This document shows positions 17,408-25,436 of a DNA stretch of 64,000 nt, in pieces. The notes under the pieces were generated by a model, which was given only the letters and a program-made list of their open reading frames with translations, was not told the DNA's origin and searched no databases. How positions within the stretch are numbered: the stretch's first letter is position 1; each line of letters starts with the position of its first letter. Source of the stretch: JALNZF01 sp049793155 (GTDB taxonomy: Bacteria > Nitrospirota > UBA9217); contig JBARBN010000106.1 in the NCBI GenBank assembly GCA_049793155.1, positions 1 through 64,000 on the forward strand. The letters are read 5' to 3'. A program made the position numbers and the translations under genes.

Positions 17408-18538
17408 TTATACGGACAGCCTTGCCAGGGCTTCATTCGACAGGAGAATTCCCCGGTCAGTGAACCTCAGACGCCCTTCCGTCATGCGCAGAAGTCCCGC
17501 ATCCCTGAGCGGTGCCGCGTTCTTCTCGAGCCGTCGGAGAAGGTCGGCTCCGTACTCCTGTTCAAATCGAAGAAGGTCCAGTCCCTTCATGGTCCGGAGT
17601 CCCAGAAAGATCGTTTCTCTCGCTGACGATTCCGGTCCGATGGTCTCCCGGGCATCGACCGCGGAAAGGCCGCTTGACAGCCGCTGCGCATATTCCGTCG
17701 TATCGGAAATATTAGCATATCGCCGCCCCGAGATGAACGACCATGCCCCCGGACCGAGACCGAGGTATTCTCCCCGGTCCCAGTAGTTCATGTTATGCCG
17801 GCATTCGTGCCCCGGCAGGGTAAAGTTCGATATCTCGTAACGTTCATAGCCCTCTTTGTTCAGCTTGATGACCGCGCGCTCGTACATTGCCGCGACGACC
17901 TCATCAACAGGCATGGTTAATCTGCCTGCCTCGGCCTCCCACAGGAACTGTGAACCTTCGTCAAGGGAGAGGCTGTAAGTCGATACATGCTGGGGTCTCA
18001 GCGCGATGGCCGCGTCAAGGGTCTCTTCCCAATGGGTCGCGGTTTGTCCCGGTATTCCATAGATAAGGTCAATGCCGATGTTTCTGAATCCGGCGATTCT
18101 TGCAAGTCTGAACGCATTGGCGGCCTGTTCCCCCGTGTGAAGCCTGCCCAGGGTTTGAAGTATCTCATCCGAGAAGGACTGTACGCCCAGGCTCAGCCTG
18201 TTTACTCCCTGAGCAAGTAAAAACGAGAGCTTCTCGCTGGTGACCGTGTACGGGTTTGCCTCTACCGAAAATTCAACATTGTCTTCGATCGCGAAATGTT
18301 CCCTGATGACCCTTACGAGCTGCCCGAACTTCGAAGGACTAAGAACGGTCGGGGTGCCTCCTCCAATATAAATGCTGCTGAAGGGCTGCTGACTGAAATC
18401 ATTTCGATACATTTCCGCTTCGTGGATTAAGCCGGACAGAAATTCATCAGCTCGGCCGGGAGCATACGATGTTGAATAAAAGCCACAATACCGGCACTTT
18501 TTGACACAAAAAGGGACGTGGATATAAAGAGATAACAT
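17408..18538 (-). CDS. hemW: HemW-like radical SAM heme chaperone
   Basis: A 376-aa radical SAM protein. The iron-sulfur motif is CxxxCxxC at residues 11, 15 and 18 (FCVKKCRYCGF). The residue two after the last Cys is Phe, as in HemW, whereas the coproporphyrinogen dehydrogenase HemN has a fourth Cys there. SIYIGGGTPTVL, FSVEANPYT and GVNRLSLGVQSF follow in the usual order. HemW binds heme and is thought to deliver it to respiratory enzymes rather than oxidise coproporphyrinogen. Several c-type heme sensors are encoded in this window. It lies 75 bp upstream of bamA in the same direction. Confidence 0.9.
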   Translation of the reverse strand: MLSLYIHVPFCVKKCRYCGFYSTSYAPGRADEFLSGLIHEAEMYRNDFSQQPFSSIYIGGGTPTVLSPSKFGQLVRVIREHFAIEDNVEFSVEANPYTVTSEKLSFLLAQGVNRLSLGVQSFSDEILQTLGRLHTGEQAANAFRLARIAGFRNIGIDLIYGIPGQTATHWEETLDAAIALRPQHVSTYSLSLDEGSQFLWEAEAGRLTMPVDEVVAAMYERAVIKLNKEGYERYEISNFTLPGHECRHNMNYWDRGEYLGLGPGAWSFISGRRYANISDTTEYAQRLSSGLSAVDARETIGPESSARETIFLGLRTMKGLDLLRFEQEYGADLLRRLEKNAAPLRDAGLLRMTEGRLRFTDRGILLSNEALARLSV

Positions 18539-18735
18539 ATTGATCTTTCAGCTAATGACACAGATAAGATAAAAATGGTTGAATTGTTCAGGCTGAATAT
18601 GCAACACGAATGCCAGTAGCATAACAGTCTGAAGGCCGGGGGCCGAAGCGAAACCTTTCATCACTTCAGTCGATCAACCCTCAGATCGATCCACTTGACA
18701 GGTGGTTGCGAAATTTGATTGTCGATCGTTGGATG

Positions 18736-19206
18736 TTACCCGGCATTCCGGGAAACGGTGAAGATCAGCGCAGACTCATCACAGTCGGGGAACTTGACGC
18801 AGTTCAGGCAGTCCGTCCATATCTTATGAGGAAGCTCTTTTTTATCCACCTCGGCAAAACCGAGCTTTCTGAAAAAGCCGGACTGGTAGGTCAGCACAAA
18901 CACCCGTTCGACCCTCAGCTCGGCGGCCTCTGCCAGGCATCGCCGCACCAGTTCACCTCCGATACCGCTTTTCACCCGGTCCTGCCTCACCGCGAGGGAT
19001 CGGATCTCGGCAAGGCCGTCCCAGCTCACATGGAGCGCGGCCGCGCCAACGAGAGAACCATTGTCCTCATAGACGTGAAAATCCCGGAGATGCTCATAGA
19101 GCTCGTTCAGGGTGCGCGGCAGCATCTGTCCCGAATCGGCATAACTATTGACCAGCGATTGGATCGCCTTAACATCCATGAATGTTGCTTTTCGTATCAT
19201 GGACAA
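18736..19206 (-). CDS. GNAT N-acetyltransferase, possible N-acetylglutamate synthase
   Basis: A 156-aa GNAT protein beginning IRKATFMDVKAIQSLVNSYA. The acetyl-CoA loop is seen in QDRVKSGIGGELVRRCL and the C-terminal strand in VFVLTYQSGFFRKLGFAEVD. The ELPHKIWTDCLNCVKFPDCDE end, with its cysteines, is typical of short ArgA-type acetyltransferases that acetylate glutamate in arginine synthesis. No arg gene lies nearby, so the substrate is inference. A 197-bp gap separates it from hemW, and it is divergent from clpC. Confidence 0.8.
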   Translation of the reverse strand: MSMIRKATFMDVKAIQSLVNSYADSGQMLPRTLNELYEHLRDFHVYEDNGSLVGAAALHVSWDGLAEIRSLAVRQDRVKSGIGGELVRRCLAEAAELRVERVFVLTYQSGFFRKLGFAEVDKKELPHKIWTDCLNCVKFPDCDESALIFTVSRNAG

Positions 19207-19359
19207 TAATTACCCTGTTGACGGAATAAAGTCAAACAAAAAAACTTTTTCGCTTGCTTTCAAAGGCCCATATGCCGGTAACGCCGCCAGCTTATAAACG
19301 CGATGAAGCCGGTGGAACGCCGCGCCAGGCAAACCTGGCCTCGACAGGCAAAAGGACTC

Positions 19360-19389
19360 TTGACTTTGGCGTGTTGATTGGAGTATATT
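19360..19389 (+). promoter_or_regulatory. Sigma-70-type promoter of clpC
   Basis: A TTGACT -35 box (19360-19365), 18-nt spacer and TATATT -10 box (19384-19389) end about 50 bp before the clpC start. A short hairpin (GCCAGG/CCTGGC, 19324-19340) lies just upstream. No CIRCE or CtsR-like operator was recognised. Confidence 0.65.
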
Positions 19390-19438
19390 TTATTCAAGTG
19401 AACTGAAATCATGCTGCAATGAAGGTGGTTCTTCTAAT

Positions 19439-21880
19439 ATGATGTTCGAAAAATTCACGGAACGGGGAAGAAAAGTTATCGTCTATGCACGGGAGGAGGC
19501 GGAGCGGCTCCAGAACGATTATCTGGGAACGGAACACGTTCTGCTCGGCACGCTGCGTGAAGAAGACGGGATCCCGGTAGCAGTGCTCCGCAAGATGGGC
19601 ATTGATGTCGATCAGATTCGCACGGAGGTGGAACGGAATCTTCCCTCGAGCGGGAACACCCTCACCTTCGGCGACATTCCCTTTACTCCCCGCGCAAAGA
19701 AGGTCCTTGAATATGCAGTCGAGGAAGCGCGGCTTCTTGGACATAACTATATCGGCAGTGAGCACTTGCTCCTCGGGCTGATCCGTGAGGAGGAAGGCAT
19801 CGGCGGAAAGATCCTTCGCAGTTTCGGAGTGAATCTGCTGGGCTCCCGCCAACTGGTCATCAACTACCTGCGTCGTGCGGCGACCCAGGTGAGCGCAAAA
19901 AAAAGCCCTACCCCGGCCCTCGACGAGTTCAGCAGGGACCTTACGCAGCTGGCCAGGAGCGGCAAGCTCGATCCGGTCATCGGACGAGATCAGGAAATTG
20001 AACGCGTCCTTCATATCCTCTCCCGCAGGACCAAGAACAACCCCGTCATTATCGGCGAACCCGGCATCGGCAAGACGGCGATCGTCGAGGGGCTTGCCCA
20101 GCGGATCATCAATTCAGACGTCCCGGAGAACATCCAGAACCGTCGTGTGGTATCGCTCGATCTGGGCGCCTTGATCGCGGGAACCAAATACCGCGGCCAG
20201 TTCGAAGAACGGCTCAAGATCGTCATGAAGGAGATCGTGCAGGCCGATAATATCATCCTGTTCATAGACGAGCTGCATACCCTGGTAGGCGCGGGGGCCG
20301 CTGAAGGCTCCATCGATGCTTCGAGCATGCTGAAGCCGGCCCTGGCGCGCGGCGAGGTCCATTGCATCGGAGCCACGACGCTCGATGAGTACCGAAAACA
20401 CATCGAAAAGGACGGCGCCCTCAAACGGCGGTTCCAGCCGATCTACGTTCAGCCGCCCAACGTCGATGAGACCATCAACATCATAAAAGGCCTTCGTTCA
20501 AAGTACGAATCACACCACAAGATCAAGATCACCGATGAGGCCGTTGTCGCTTCCGCGCAGCTCTCGGACCGCTACATGACGGACCGTTTTCTTCCCGATA
20601 AAGCCATTGACGTCATCGATGAGGCGGGAGCAAAGGCGAAGCTCAAACGCTACACCTGCCCCACCGAGATGAAGGTCATAGAGAAAAAGCTCAAAAAACT
20701 CGAACAGGAAAAGAACCTTTTCTCGCGGATCAAGGATTATGTGCGGGTGGAGTCCATCCAGGAAGAGGAAGACCGCCTGCGCGAAACGCTCGAGGGCATT
20801 CACAAGGACTGGAAGGACGACCAGGAGAAGAACATCCCCATTGTCGATGAAGAGGACATTGCGCTGATCGTGTCGCATATCACCGGCATTCCGCTTTCGC
20901 GGCTCGAGGAAAAAGAAGCCTCCCGCCTTCTCAGAATGGAAGAAGAGATCCACAAGAGGATCGTGGGTCAGGATGCGGCGATCGAAGCGGTATCCCGCGC
21001 CATTCGACGTTCACGGGTCGGGCTCAAGACGCGCAAGCAGCCCATCGGCTCGTTCATCTTCCTCGGCCCCACCGGCGTCGGCAAGACGGAACTCGCCAGG
21101 TCGCTCGCCCAGTTCCTGTTCGACACCGAAGACGCGCTCATTCGCGTCGATATGTCCGAATATATGGAAAAGTTCAGTTCATCCCGGCTCGTCGGCTCGC
21201 CTCCCGGGTATGTCGGGTATGATGACGGCGGTCAGTTGACGGAAAAGATCAGGCGCCGTCCCTACTCGGTCGTGCTCTTTGACGAGATAGAGAAGGCCCA
21301 CCCGGATATCTTTAACATGCTGCTCCAGGTCCTCGATGACGGCTTTATGACGGACAGCTTCGGCAGGAAAGTGGACTTCCGCAATACCATCATCATTATG
21401 ACATCGAATCTCGGTGCCAGAATGATCGATAAGGATACGACGCTTGGCTTCCAGCAGGCGAGTGCCAGGTCGCAATATGACAAAATGAAGGACAATGTCA
21501 CTTCGGAGCTCAAGAGGGCGTTCAACCCCGAGTTTCTGAACAGGATCGACGACGTGGTCGTTTTCCATCCGCTCGCCAATGAACACCTCATCAAGATCGT
21601 GGATATGCTGGTCCTTGAGCTGAACAACCAGATGGTGCATGACCGGAACATCGAGCTCGAGGTAAGCCAGGAAGTGAAGGAGTGGCTTATTCAGGAAAAC
21701 TTCCAGCCCACCTATGGCGCCAGGCCCATGCGGCGGGCGATCCAGAAGCATCTCGCGGACCCGCTTTCAGAGCACATCCTGAGAGGACGTTTTAAAGACG
21801 TGCACAAGGTGCTCGTGACGCTCAAGGACGGGGCGGTTGATTTTCAGGAAGTGGAGTCCGTTGTGCTTGCCAACGTCTGA
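19439..21880 (+). CDS. clpC: ATP-dependent Clp protease ATPase subunit ClpC
   Basis: An 813-aa AAA+ unfoldase that feeds substrates to ClpP. Two N-terminal Clp repeats (residues 1-145) lead to AAA domain 1 with Walker A GEPGIGKT (about 206) and NIILFIDELHTLVGAGAAEG. The middle domain (about 390-480) is short and coiled, as in ClpC rather than ClpB. AAA domain 2 has GPTGVGKT (about 543), SSRLVGSPPGYVGYDDGG and VVLFDEIEKAHPDIFN. The loop DTTLGFQQ holds the LGF tripeptide at the ClpP-docking position, so it should partner ClpP. A promoter and terminator flank it, so it is transcribed alone. No clpP, mcsA or mcsB is adjacent. Confidence 0.95.
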   Translation: MMFEKFTERGRKVIVYAREEAERLQNDYLGTEHVLLGTLREEDGIPVAVLRKMGIDVDQIRTEVERNLPSSGNTLTFGDIPFTPRAKKVLEYAVEEARLLGHNYIGSEHLLLGLIREEEGIGGKILRSFGVNLLGSRQLVINYLRRAATQVSAKKSPTPALDEFSRDLTQLARSGKLDPVIGRDQEIERVLHILSRRTKNNPVIIGEPGIGKTAIVEGLAQRIINSDVPENIQNRRVVSLDLGALIAGTKYRGQFEERLKIVMKEIVQADNIILFIDELHTLVGAGAAEGSIDASSMLKPALARGEVHCIGATTLDEYRKHIEKDGALKRRFQPIYVQPPNVDETINIIKGLRSKYESHHKIKITDEAVVASAQLSDRYMTDRFLPDKAIDVIDEAGAKAKLKRYTCPTEMKVIEKKLKKLEQEKNLFSRIKDYVRVESIQEEEDRLRETLEGIHKDWKDDQEKNIPIVDEEDIALIVSHITGIPLSRLEEKEASRLLRMEEEIHKRIVGQDAAIEAVSRAIRRSRVGLKTRKQPIGSFIFLGPTGVGKTELARSLAQFLFDTEDALIRVDMSEYMEKFSSSRLVGSPPGYVGYDDGGQLTEKIRRRPYSVVLFDEIEKAHPDIFNMLLQVLDDGFMTDSFGRKVDFRNTIIIMTSNLGARMIDKDTTLGFQQASARSQYDKMKDNVTSELKRAFNPEFLNRIDDVVVFHPLANEHLIKIVDMLVLELNNQMVHDRNIELEVSQEVKEWLIQENFQPTYGARPMRRAIQKHLADPLSEHILRGRFKDVHKVLVTLKDGAVDFQEVESVVLANV

Positions 21881-21920
21881 TCGAAAAAGACAGCATCCTC
21901 CTTTTTGATGCGGCTTAATG

Positions 21921-21954
21921 CCCTGGGAAATTCACTTTTCTCAGGGTTTTCTTT
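21921..21954 (+). terminator. Rho-independent terminator of clpC
   Basis: CCCTGGGAAA pairs with TTTCTCAGGG across a 6-nt loop (10 pairs, one G-T wobble) and is followed by TTTTCTTT. It lies 41 bp after the clpC stop. Confidence 0.85.
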
Positions 21955-22033
21955 GTCCTTCAGCAGCGCGCCACATCAGCGGCAATCTCCTGTAACGCGC
22001 AGAACTCGTTACGATCAACACTCCGACCCGCTT

Positions 22034-23422
22034 TCACGACATAAGTATGCTTCCTTGTGTTCCCTGACTGCGCACCATCTCCTTCAACTGAAGTATGCGC
22101 TCCCTGATCTTGACAAGCTTGCTGAATCCGAGCTCGCCGACATAGGGGGCCATCGCTATCATGATCTTACTTTGGGTCAATTTTTCCTTGGGGATCCTTT
22201 TCAGCACTTCGGTGACGATCTCCTTGATCCTCCTGTCATACAGCATGTCGCCAAGGCCGCGGGCATCCCCTGTTCGTGCCGCTGTCGCGGCCGCGATCCG
22301 TTCGTTCAAGTCCGCCTTGTACTCGGGATCGACCATGCCGGTATATTCATAATAGTCGAGCGCTTTTCGTATCTCCCCGGGGGGCGTACTCATCTTCAGG
22401 ATGTGACCTATGATCGCCCGAGTGTCCTTGTTGAATACAGCCTCGTAGGGGAGGATCCCTTTGTCCAGCTTCTGCCGCCGGTCCATGACGATCCCAACCT
22501 CGTCAGCCATGAGTCCGAGGTCACTCTCTGTCCTGCCTTTGAGCTCCTCCGGATATTTGACGAGGGCGATCAGAGCGTTATGAAACTCTTTCATCGAACA
22601 GGGAGTTCCATCCTTTGAGGTCCCCCGGAACTTATCCAGCATCTTCCTGAACGCTGCCGGGTCATCATCGCTCCAGTTGACCAGAAAGGTGAATTCCAGC
22701 CGGTTCAGCTCCTCGATCGGCCGGAACCTCTCGCGCGCCGTCAGGAGAACCTCGATCCCGCTTCGCGCGTGCCTGTACCTCATGCCTGGAAAATCCTCTG
22801 CGTCGATCCAGTTATCGGGGTTGTCGACCAGACTGGGAATAAAACCGAGATCGACCAGCGCGTCGATGTTCTGCAGGCCCCGGATCATGACCGTCGCTCC
22901 GCTCTTCGCCTTTTCCACGGCATCCAGGACGGTCTCGATCCTGCACTCACGGGATATCCTTGCCTCCGCAAGGTTCTTTTCAGAGATGAGCCTTCTTTCC
23001 TCCCGCTGATAGTCATGAGCTACGTTCGCATAGACCTCACGCAGCTTGAGGCGTTCGAACATCAGATTCGAGAGCGGCATTCCTGCAGCCTCGAGAAGAT
23101 CGTTCAATGACGGCATATAAGGCGTTATGACGATCACGGACCCGTCGAGCGTTCCCCGTGTCTTCACCACGCTGAAAAGCGACTCGTCGCCAAACTTCAA
23201 GATGTCCCTCTTCCCTTTTGCAAGGATCTGATAGGCGACCGTCCCGTTCTTCTTGTCCACCTGCCCGTTCGTCAGCTCATACACTATCTGGGAGAACTCT
23301 ACCGGGGTGCCTCGAATGGGTCCGCATATCCCGGCCCTATCCGTCAGGAGCTGGACAAACGGATTCTGTTTGAAGCCGCCAAGTAACTTTGTTCGTATTT
23401 GTTCGTTCCTGTCCTGGGTCAC
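22034..23422 (-). CDS. Conserved-looking protein of unknown function
   Basis: Not recognised. The 462-aa product is soluble, has no signal peptide or membrane segment, and is rich in charged residues and helices. It has only a few cysteines and no obvious P-loop, helix-turn-helix or catalytic motif. The first part (about 1-240) is alpha/beta-like, including GSVIVITPYMPSLNDLLEAA and GATVMIRGLQNIDALVDLGF. The second part (about 240-462) looks wholly helical. The start is best placed at GTG 23422, with AGAGG 8 nt upstream; the frame stays open to 23470. It is convergent with clpC and stands alone. Codon pattern is like its neighbours, so it looks like a real native gene. Confidence 0.75.
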   Translation of the reverse strand: MTQDRNEQIRTKLLGGFKQNPFVQLLTDRAGICGPIRGTPVEFSQIVYELTNGQVDKKNGTVAYQILAKGKRDILKFGDESLFSVVKTRGTLDGSVIVITPYMPSLNDLLEAAGMPLSNLMFERLKLREVYANVAHDYQREERRLISEKNLAEARISRECRIETVLDAVEKAKSGATVMIRGLQNIDALVDLGFIPSLVDNPDNWIDAEDFPGMRYRHARSGIEVLLTARERFRPIEELNRLEFTFLVNWSDDDPAAFRKMLDKFRGTSKDGTPCSMKEFHNALIALVKYPEELKGRTESDLGLMADEVGIVMDRRQKLDKGILPYEAVFNKDTRAIIGHILKMSTPPGEIRKALDYYEYTGMVDPEYKADLNERIAAATAARTGDARGLGDMLYDRRIKEIVTEVLKRIPKEKLTQSKIMIAMAPYVGELGFSKLVKIRERILQLKEMVRSQGTQGSILMS

Positions 23423-23502
23423 GCAAGTTCCTCTTCCCGCAGCGCCGGGGGATGGCGGATTAACGTTCACCGCAGACTATTGTCAAACCGTAAGGCAGTG
23501 CA

Positions 23503-24234
23503 CTAAATTTTTTTGCGTTCTTGAAGTTCCCTCATCACGCTCGCTCTGATGAATTCGCGGATTGAGGTCAGATCCGCCTCGTTCACCGTCGTAAATTTCA
23601 TGCCCATGCCGGGGAATGCATGAAGCCCTGCTTTCTTCGAACTGAAGAGCACGACCGCAGTCGCCTCGATCTCCCTATCACCGAGGATAAGCACAAGCGA
23701 GACAAGTGCATTTGCCGGTTCCGGGGAGTCTGTCCTCACATAGAGACCGCCTTCGGAAAGGCTGGTCACCTCTTCGATCCTGACTTGGCTGCCTTCAGCC
23801 GGTCCCGCCCCTATCCGGGCCTTGAGCGAGGTATTGATGCGGATATTCTGACGAGGCGTTGCTTCAGAGGCAAATTGGATCGCACGGTAAAGCGCTTCGA
23901 GGTCAACAGGTTTTATGAAATAAGCGGCACAGCCGGCCTCTGTGCAGGCTTCTTTGACCGCTGTGCTTTCGTCTGCCGTATTGATAATTACCGGGATGAA
24001 TCGGAGGCTCGCGCTTTTTTTAATTTGCTTCAGAAGATCGAGACCGCTCATCTCCGGAAGGATGGCATCCGTGATCACGACGGTAGGGGCGGAACGGGCT
24101 ATTTTTTCCAGCGCATCTTCGCCGCTGGAAACTGCCTCGACAGTATACCGAAGCTCCCTGAGCAGCGATGCAATGTAGAATATGGACGAGGGGCTTCGGT
24201 CCACGATCAGGATCGTACGTTTTTTCTGTTCCAT
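23503..24234 (-). CDS. Receiver-PilZ response regulator
   Basis: A two-domain regulator. The receiver (about residues 5-120) has ILIVDRSPSS, the phospho-acceptor Asp in VVITDAILPEMSG, the Thr in INTADE, and the conserved Lys in YFIKPVD. One acidic residue of the usual pair is Arg (VDR). The PilZ domain (about 125-240) keeps the RxxxR c-di-GMP motif (RQNIR), but its second motif is SLSEGG, with Ser where D/N is expected, so binding may be weakened. The start at 24234 has GAGG 5 nt upstream. A paralogue lies at 44426-45190. It probably couples phosphorylation to a c-di-GMP-like output; the partner kinase is unknown. Confidence 0.85.
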   Translation of the reverse strand: MEQKKRTILIVDRSPSSIFYIASLLRELRYTVEAVSSGEDALEKIARSAPTVVITDAILPEMSGLDLLKQIKKSASLRFIPVIINTADESTAVKEACTEAGCAAYFIKPVDLEALYRAIQFASEATPRQNIRINTSLKARIGAGPAEGSQVRIEEVTSLSEGGLYVRTDSPEPANALVSLVLILGDREIEATAVVLFSSKKAGLHAFPGMGMKFTTVNEADLTSIREFIRASVMRELQERKKI

Positions 24235-24376
24235 ATGCACCTCACGCTTTATGCATCAAAACCGTTAACAACTCCTGCGCATGCGATAAACAATACCGGT
24301 GTATTCCATGCACCGGGATGAGTCATGTCAAAACGGTATCATACAAAAAGAGGAATGTCAAAAATAAAAGACCCTT

Positions 24377-24404
24377 TTGCTCATCGTACACTTTACGTTA
24401 TAAT
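24377..24404 (+). promoter_or_regulatory. Promoter of the HTH/zinc-ribbon regulator
   Basis: TTGCTC (24377-24382), a 16-nt spacer and a consensus TATAAT (24399-24404) end only 15 bp before the start codon, giving a very short 5' leader. Confidence 0.65.
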
Positions 24405-24418
24405 ACGCCCACGAGGTC

Positions 24419-24766
24419 ATGATGAATAAAAAACCAGAGGAACCTTTTATGCCCCCTTCGATGTATGATACGACCCGGCAGGAGATCATTGCAGCTCTTC
24501 TGGAAGGGCCCTGCTCTGCCCGGGAGCTTTCGGCAGCGGCAGGGACGCCGGAGCGCGAGGTGCCTGTTCATCTCGAACATATCAGAAGATCGATCACGCC
24601 CTCCGGACAGCGCCTGACCGTCATACCTGCGAAATGTAAAAAGTGCGGTTTTGTGTTTTCTAAGCGCGACAAACTTAAGAGGCCGGGGAAATGCCCGATC
24701 TGCAAAGGGGAGTCGATCAGGGAACCCCGGTTCATGATCGATAAAGGCATGGACGTCGGCAGATAA
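24419..24766 (+). CDS. HTH plus zinc-ribbon transcriptional regulator (COG3357-like)
   Basis: A 115-aa protein. Residues about 15-60 form a winged-helix-like HTH (TRQEIIAALLEGPCSARELS, then a recognition-helix region). Residues 70-100 form a zinc ribbon with two knuckles, CKKCGF and CPICKGE, spaced as in rubredoxin-like ribbons. This HTH-ribbon fusion matches COG3357, found mainly in archaea and anaerobic bacteria. A GAGG site and two adjacent ATG codons (24419, 24422) allow either start. It is transcribed from its own promoter and stands alone; its target genes are not indicated. Confidence 0.75.
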   Translation: MMNKKPEEPFMPPSMYDTTRQEIIAALLEGPCSARELSAAAGTPEREVPVHLEHIRRSITPSGQRLTVIPAKCKKCGFVFSKRDKLKRPGKCPICKGESIREPRFMIDKGMDVGR

Positions 24767-24822
24767 CCAGGGATGCCAAAAATAACCTGCCCACACAAAG
24801 ATGTTTTGTGCCAACATCATAC

Positions 24823-24851
24823 TTGACAGGCGCATTATGCAGTGGTAACCT
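24823..24851 (+). promoter_or_regulatory. Promoter of the small exported protein
   Basis: A consensus TTGACA (24823-24828), 17-nt spacer and TAACCT (24846-24851), about 54 bp before the ATG at 24905. Confidence 0.6.
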
Positions 24852-24904
24852 GCTCAGCACAGCATCGACGTGCTGAACTTTTTAATAGGGGGAGGGAAAA
24901 GAAT

Positions 24905-25192
24905 ATGAAGAAGCGTGGGGTTATTCTGGTCCTAGTTGCAATGATCCTGATGGTCGTTGCCGGCGCAGCATTTGCAGCGGAAATGTCCGGAACCGTATCC
25001 GCGATGGATGCCGCGAAAGGAACGCTGACGATCAAGAATGAGAAGGTTGATGTCGGATTCGATTGTGAAGTCGGCTCTCTGATGAAGGACGTCAAGGTTG
25101 GGGAAATGGTGACCGTCCAGTATAATGAAGTTAATGGGGTGAAGAAGGCTACGAAGATCACCCCGAAGAAAAAGGCTGCTGTCGGCTGTTGA
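24905..25192 (+). CDS. Small exported beta-rich protein, unknown function
   Basis: A 95-aa protein with a clear signal peptide (MKKRGVILVLVAMILMVVAG, cleaved near AFA-AE). The mature part, EMSGTVSAMDAAKGTLTIKN, followed by VTVQYNEVNGVKKATKI, looks like a small OB-fold or DUF5666-like domain of about 60 residues. A Lys-rich tail ends in Cys. The ATG at 24905 has GGAGGG upstream. The strong promoter and the following perfect hairpin indicate an independently transcribed, well-expressed gene. Function is not known; periplasmic metal or ligand binding is only a guess from the fold. Confidence 0.8.
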   Translation: MKKRGVILVLVAMILMVVAGAAFAAEMSGTVSAMDAAKGTLTIKNEKVDVGFDCEVGSLMKDVKVGEMVTVQYNEVNGVKKATKITPKKKAAVGC

Positions 25193-25200
25193 TGAATTCC

Positions 25201-25234
25201 TGCATGGGGGCAGGCGCATGCCTGCCCCCATGCA
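25201..25234 (+). terminator. Perfect 15-bp hairpin after the small exported protein
   Basis: TGCATGGGGGCAGGC and its exact reverse complement are separated by a 4-nt loop, 9 bp after the stop. There is no T-tract, so it may act as a 3' stabiliser or a factor-assisted terminator rather than a classical one. Confidence 0.6.
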
Positions 25235-25436
25235 GCCTGTTAGCGATTCTTCCGCAACCTTTGCCCCTCCCTTGCCCATGTTCCTGACGCAGTTTATCCC
25301 GCTACGACCTAAAAACGTAAGACGTCCCCGATTCGGGCCGGACCGGACATACTGTTGTTCGTTTCCAGGTACGGTCTCTGCACCTCCCCGCCTCATGGAA
25401 CCTGTGAGTTAGCGCCTTCAGCGCACCGATCCCTTC

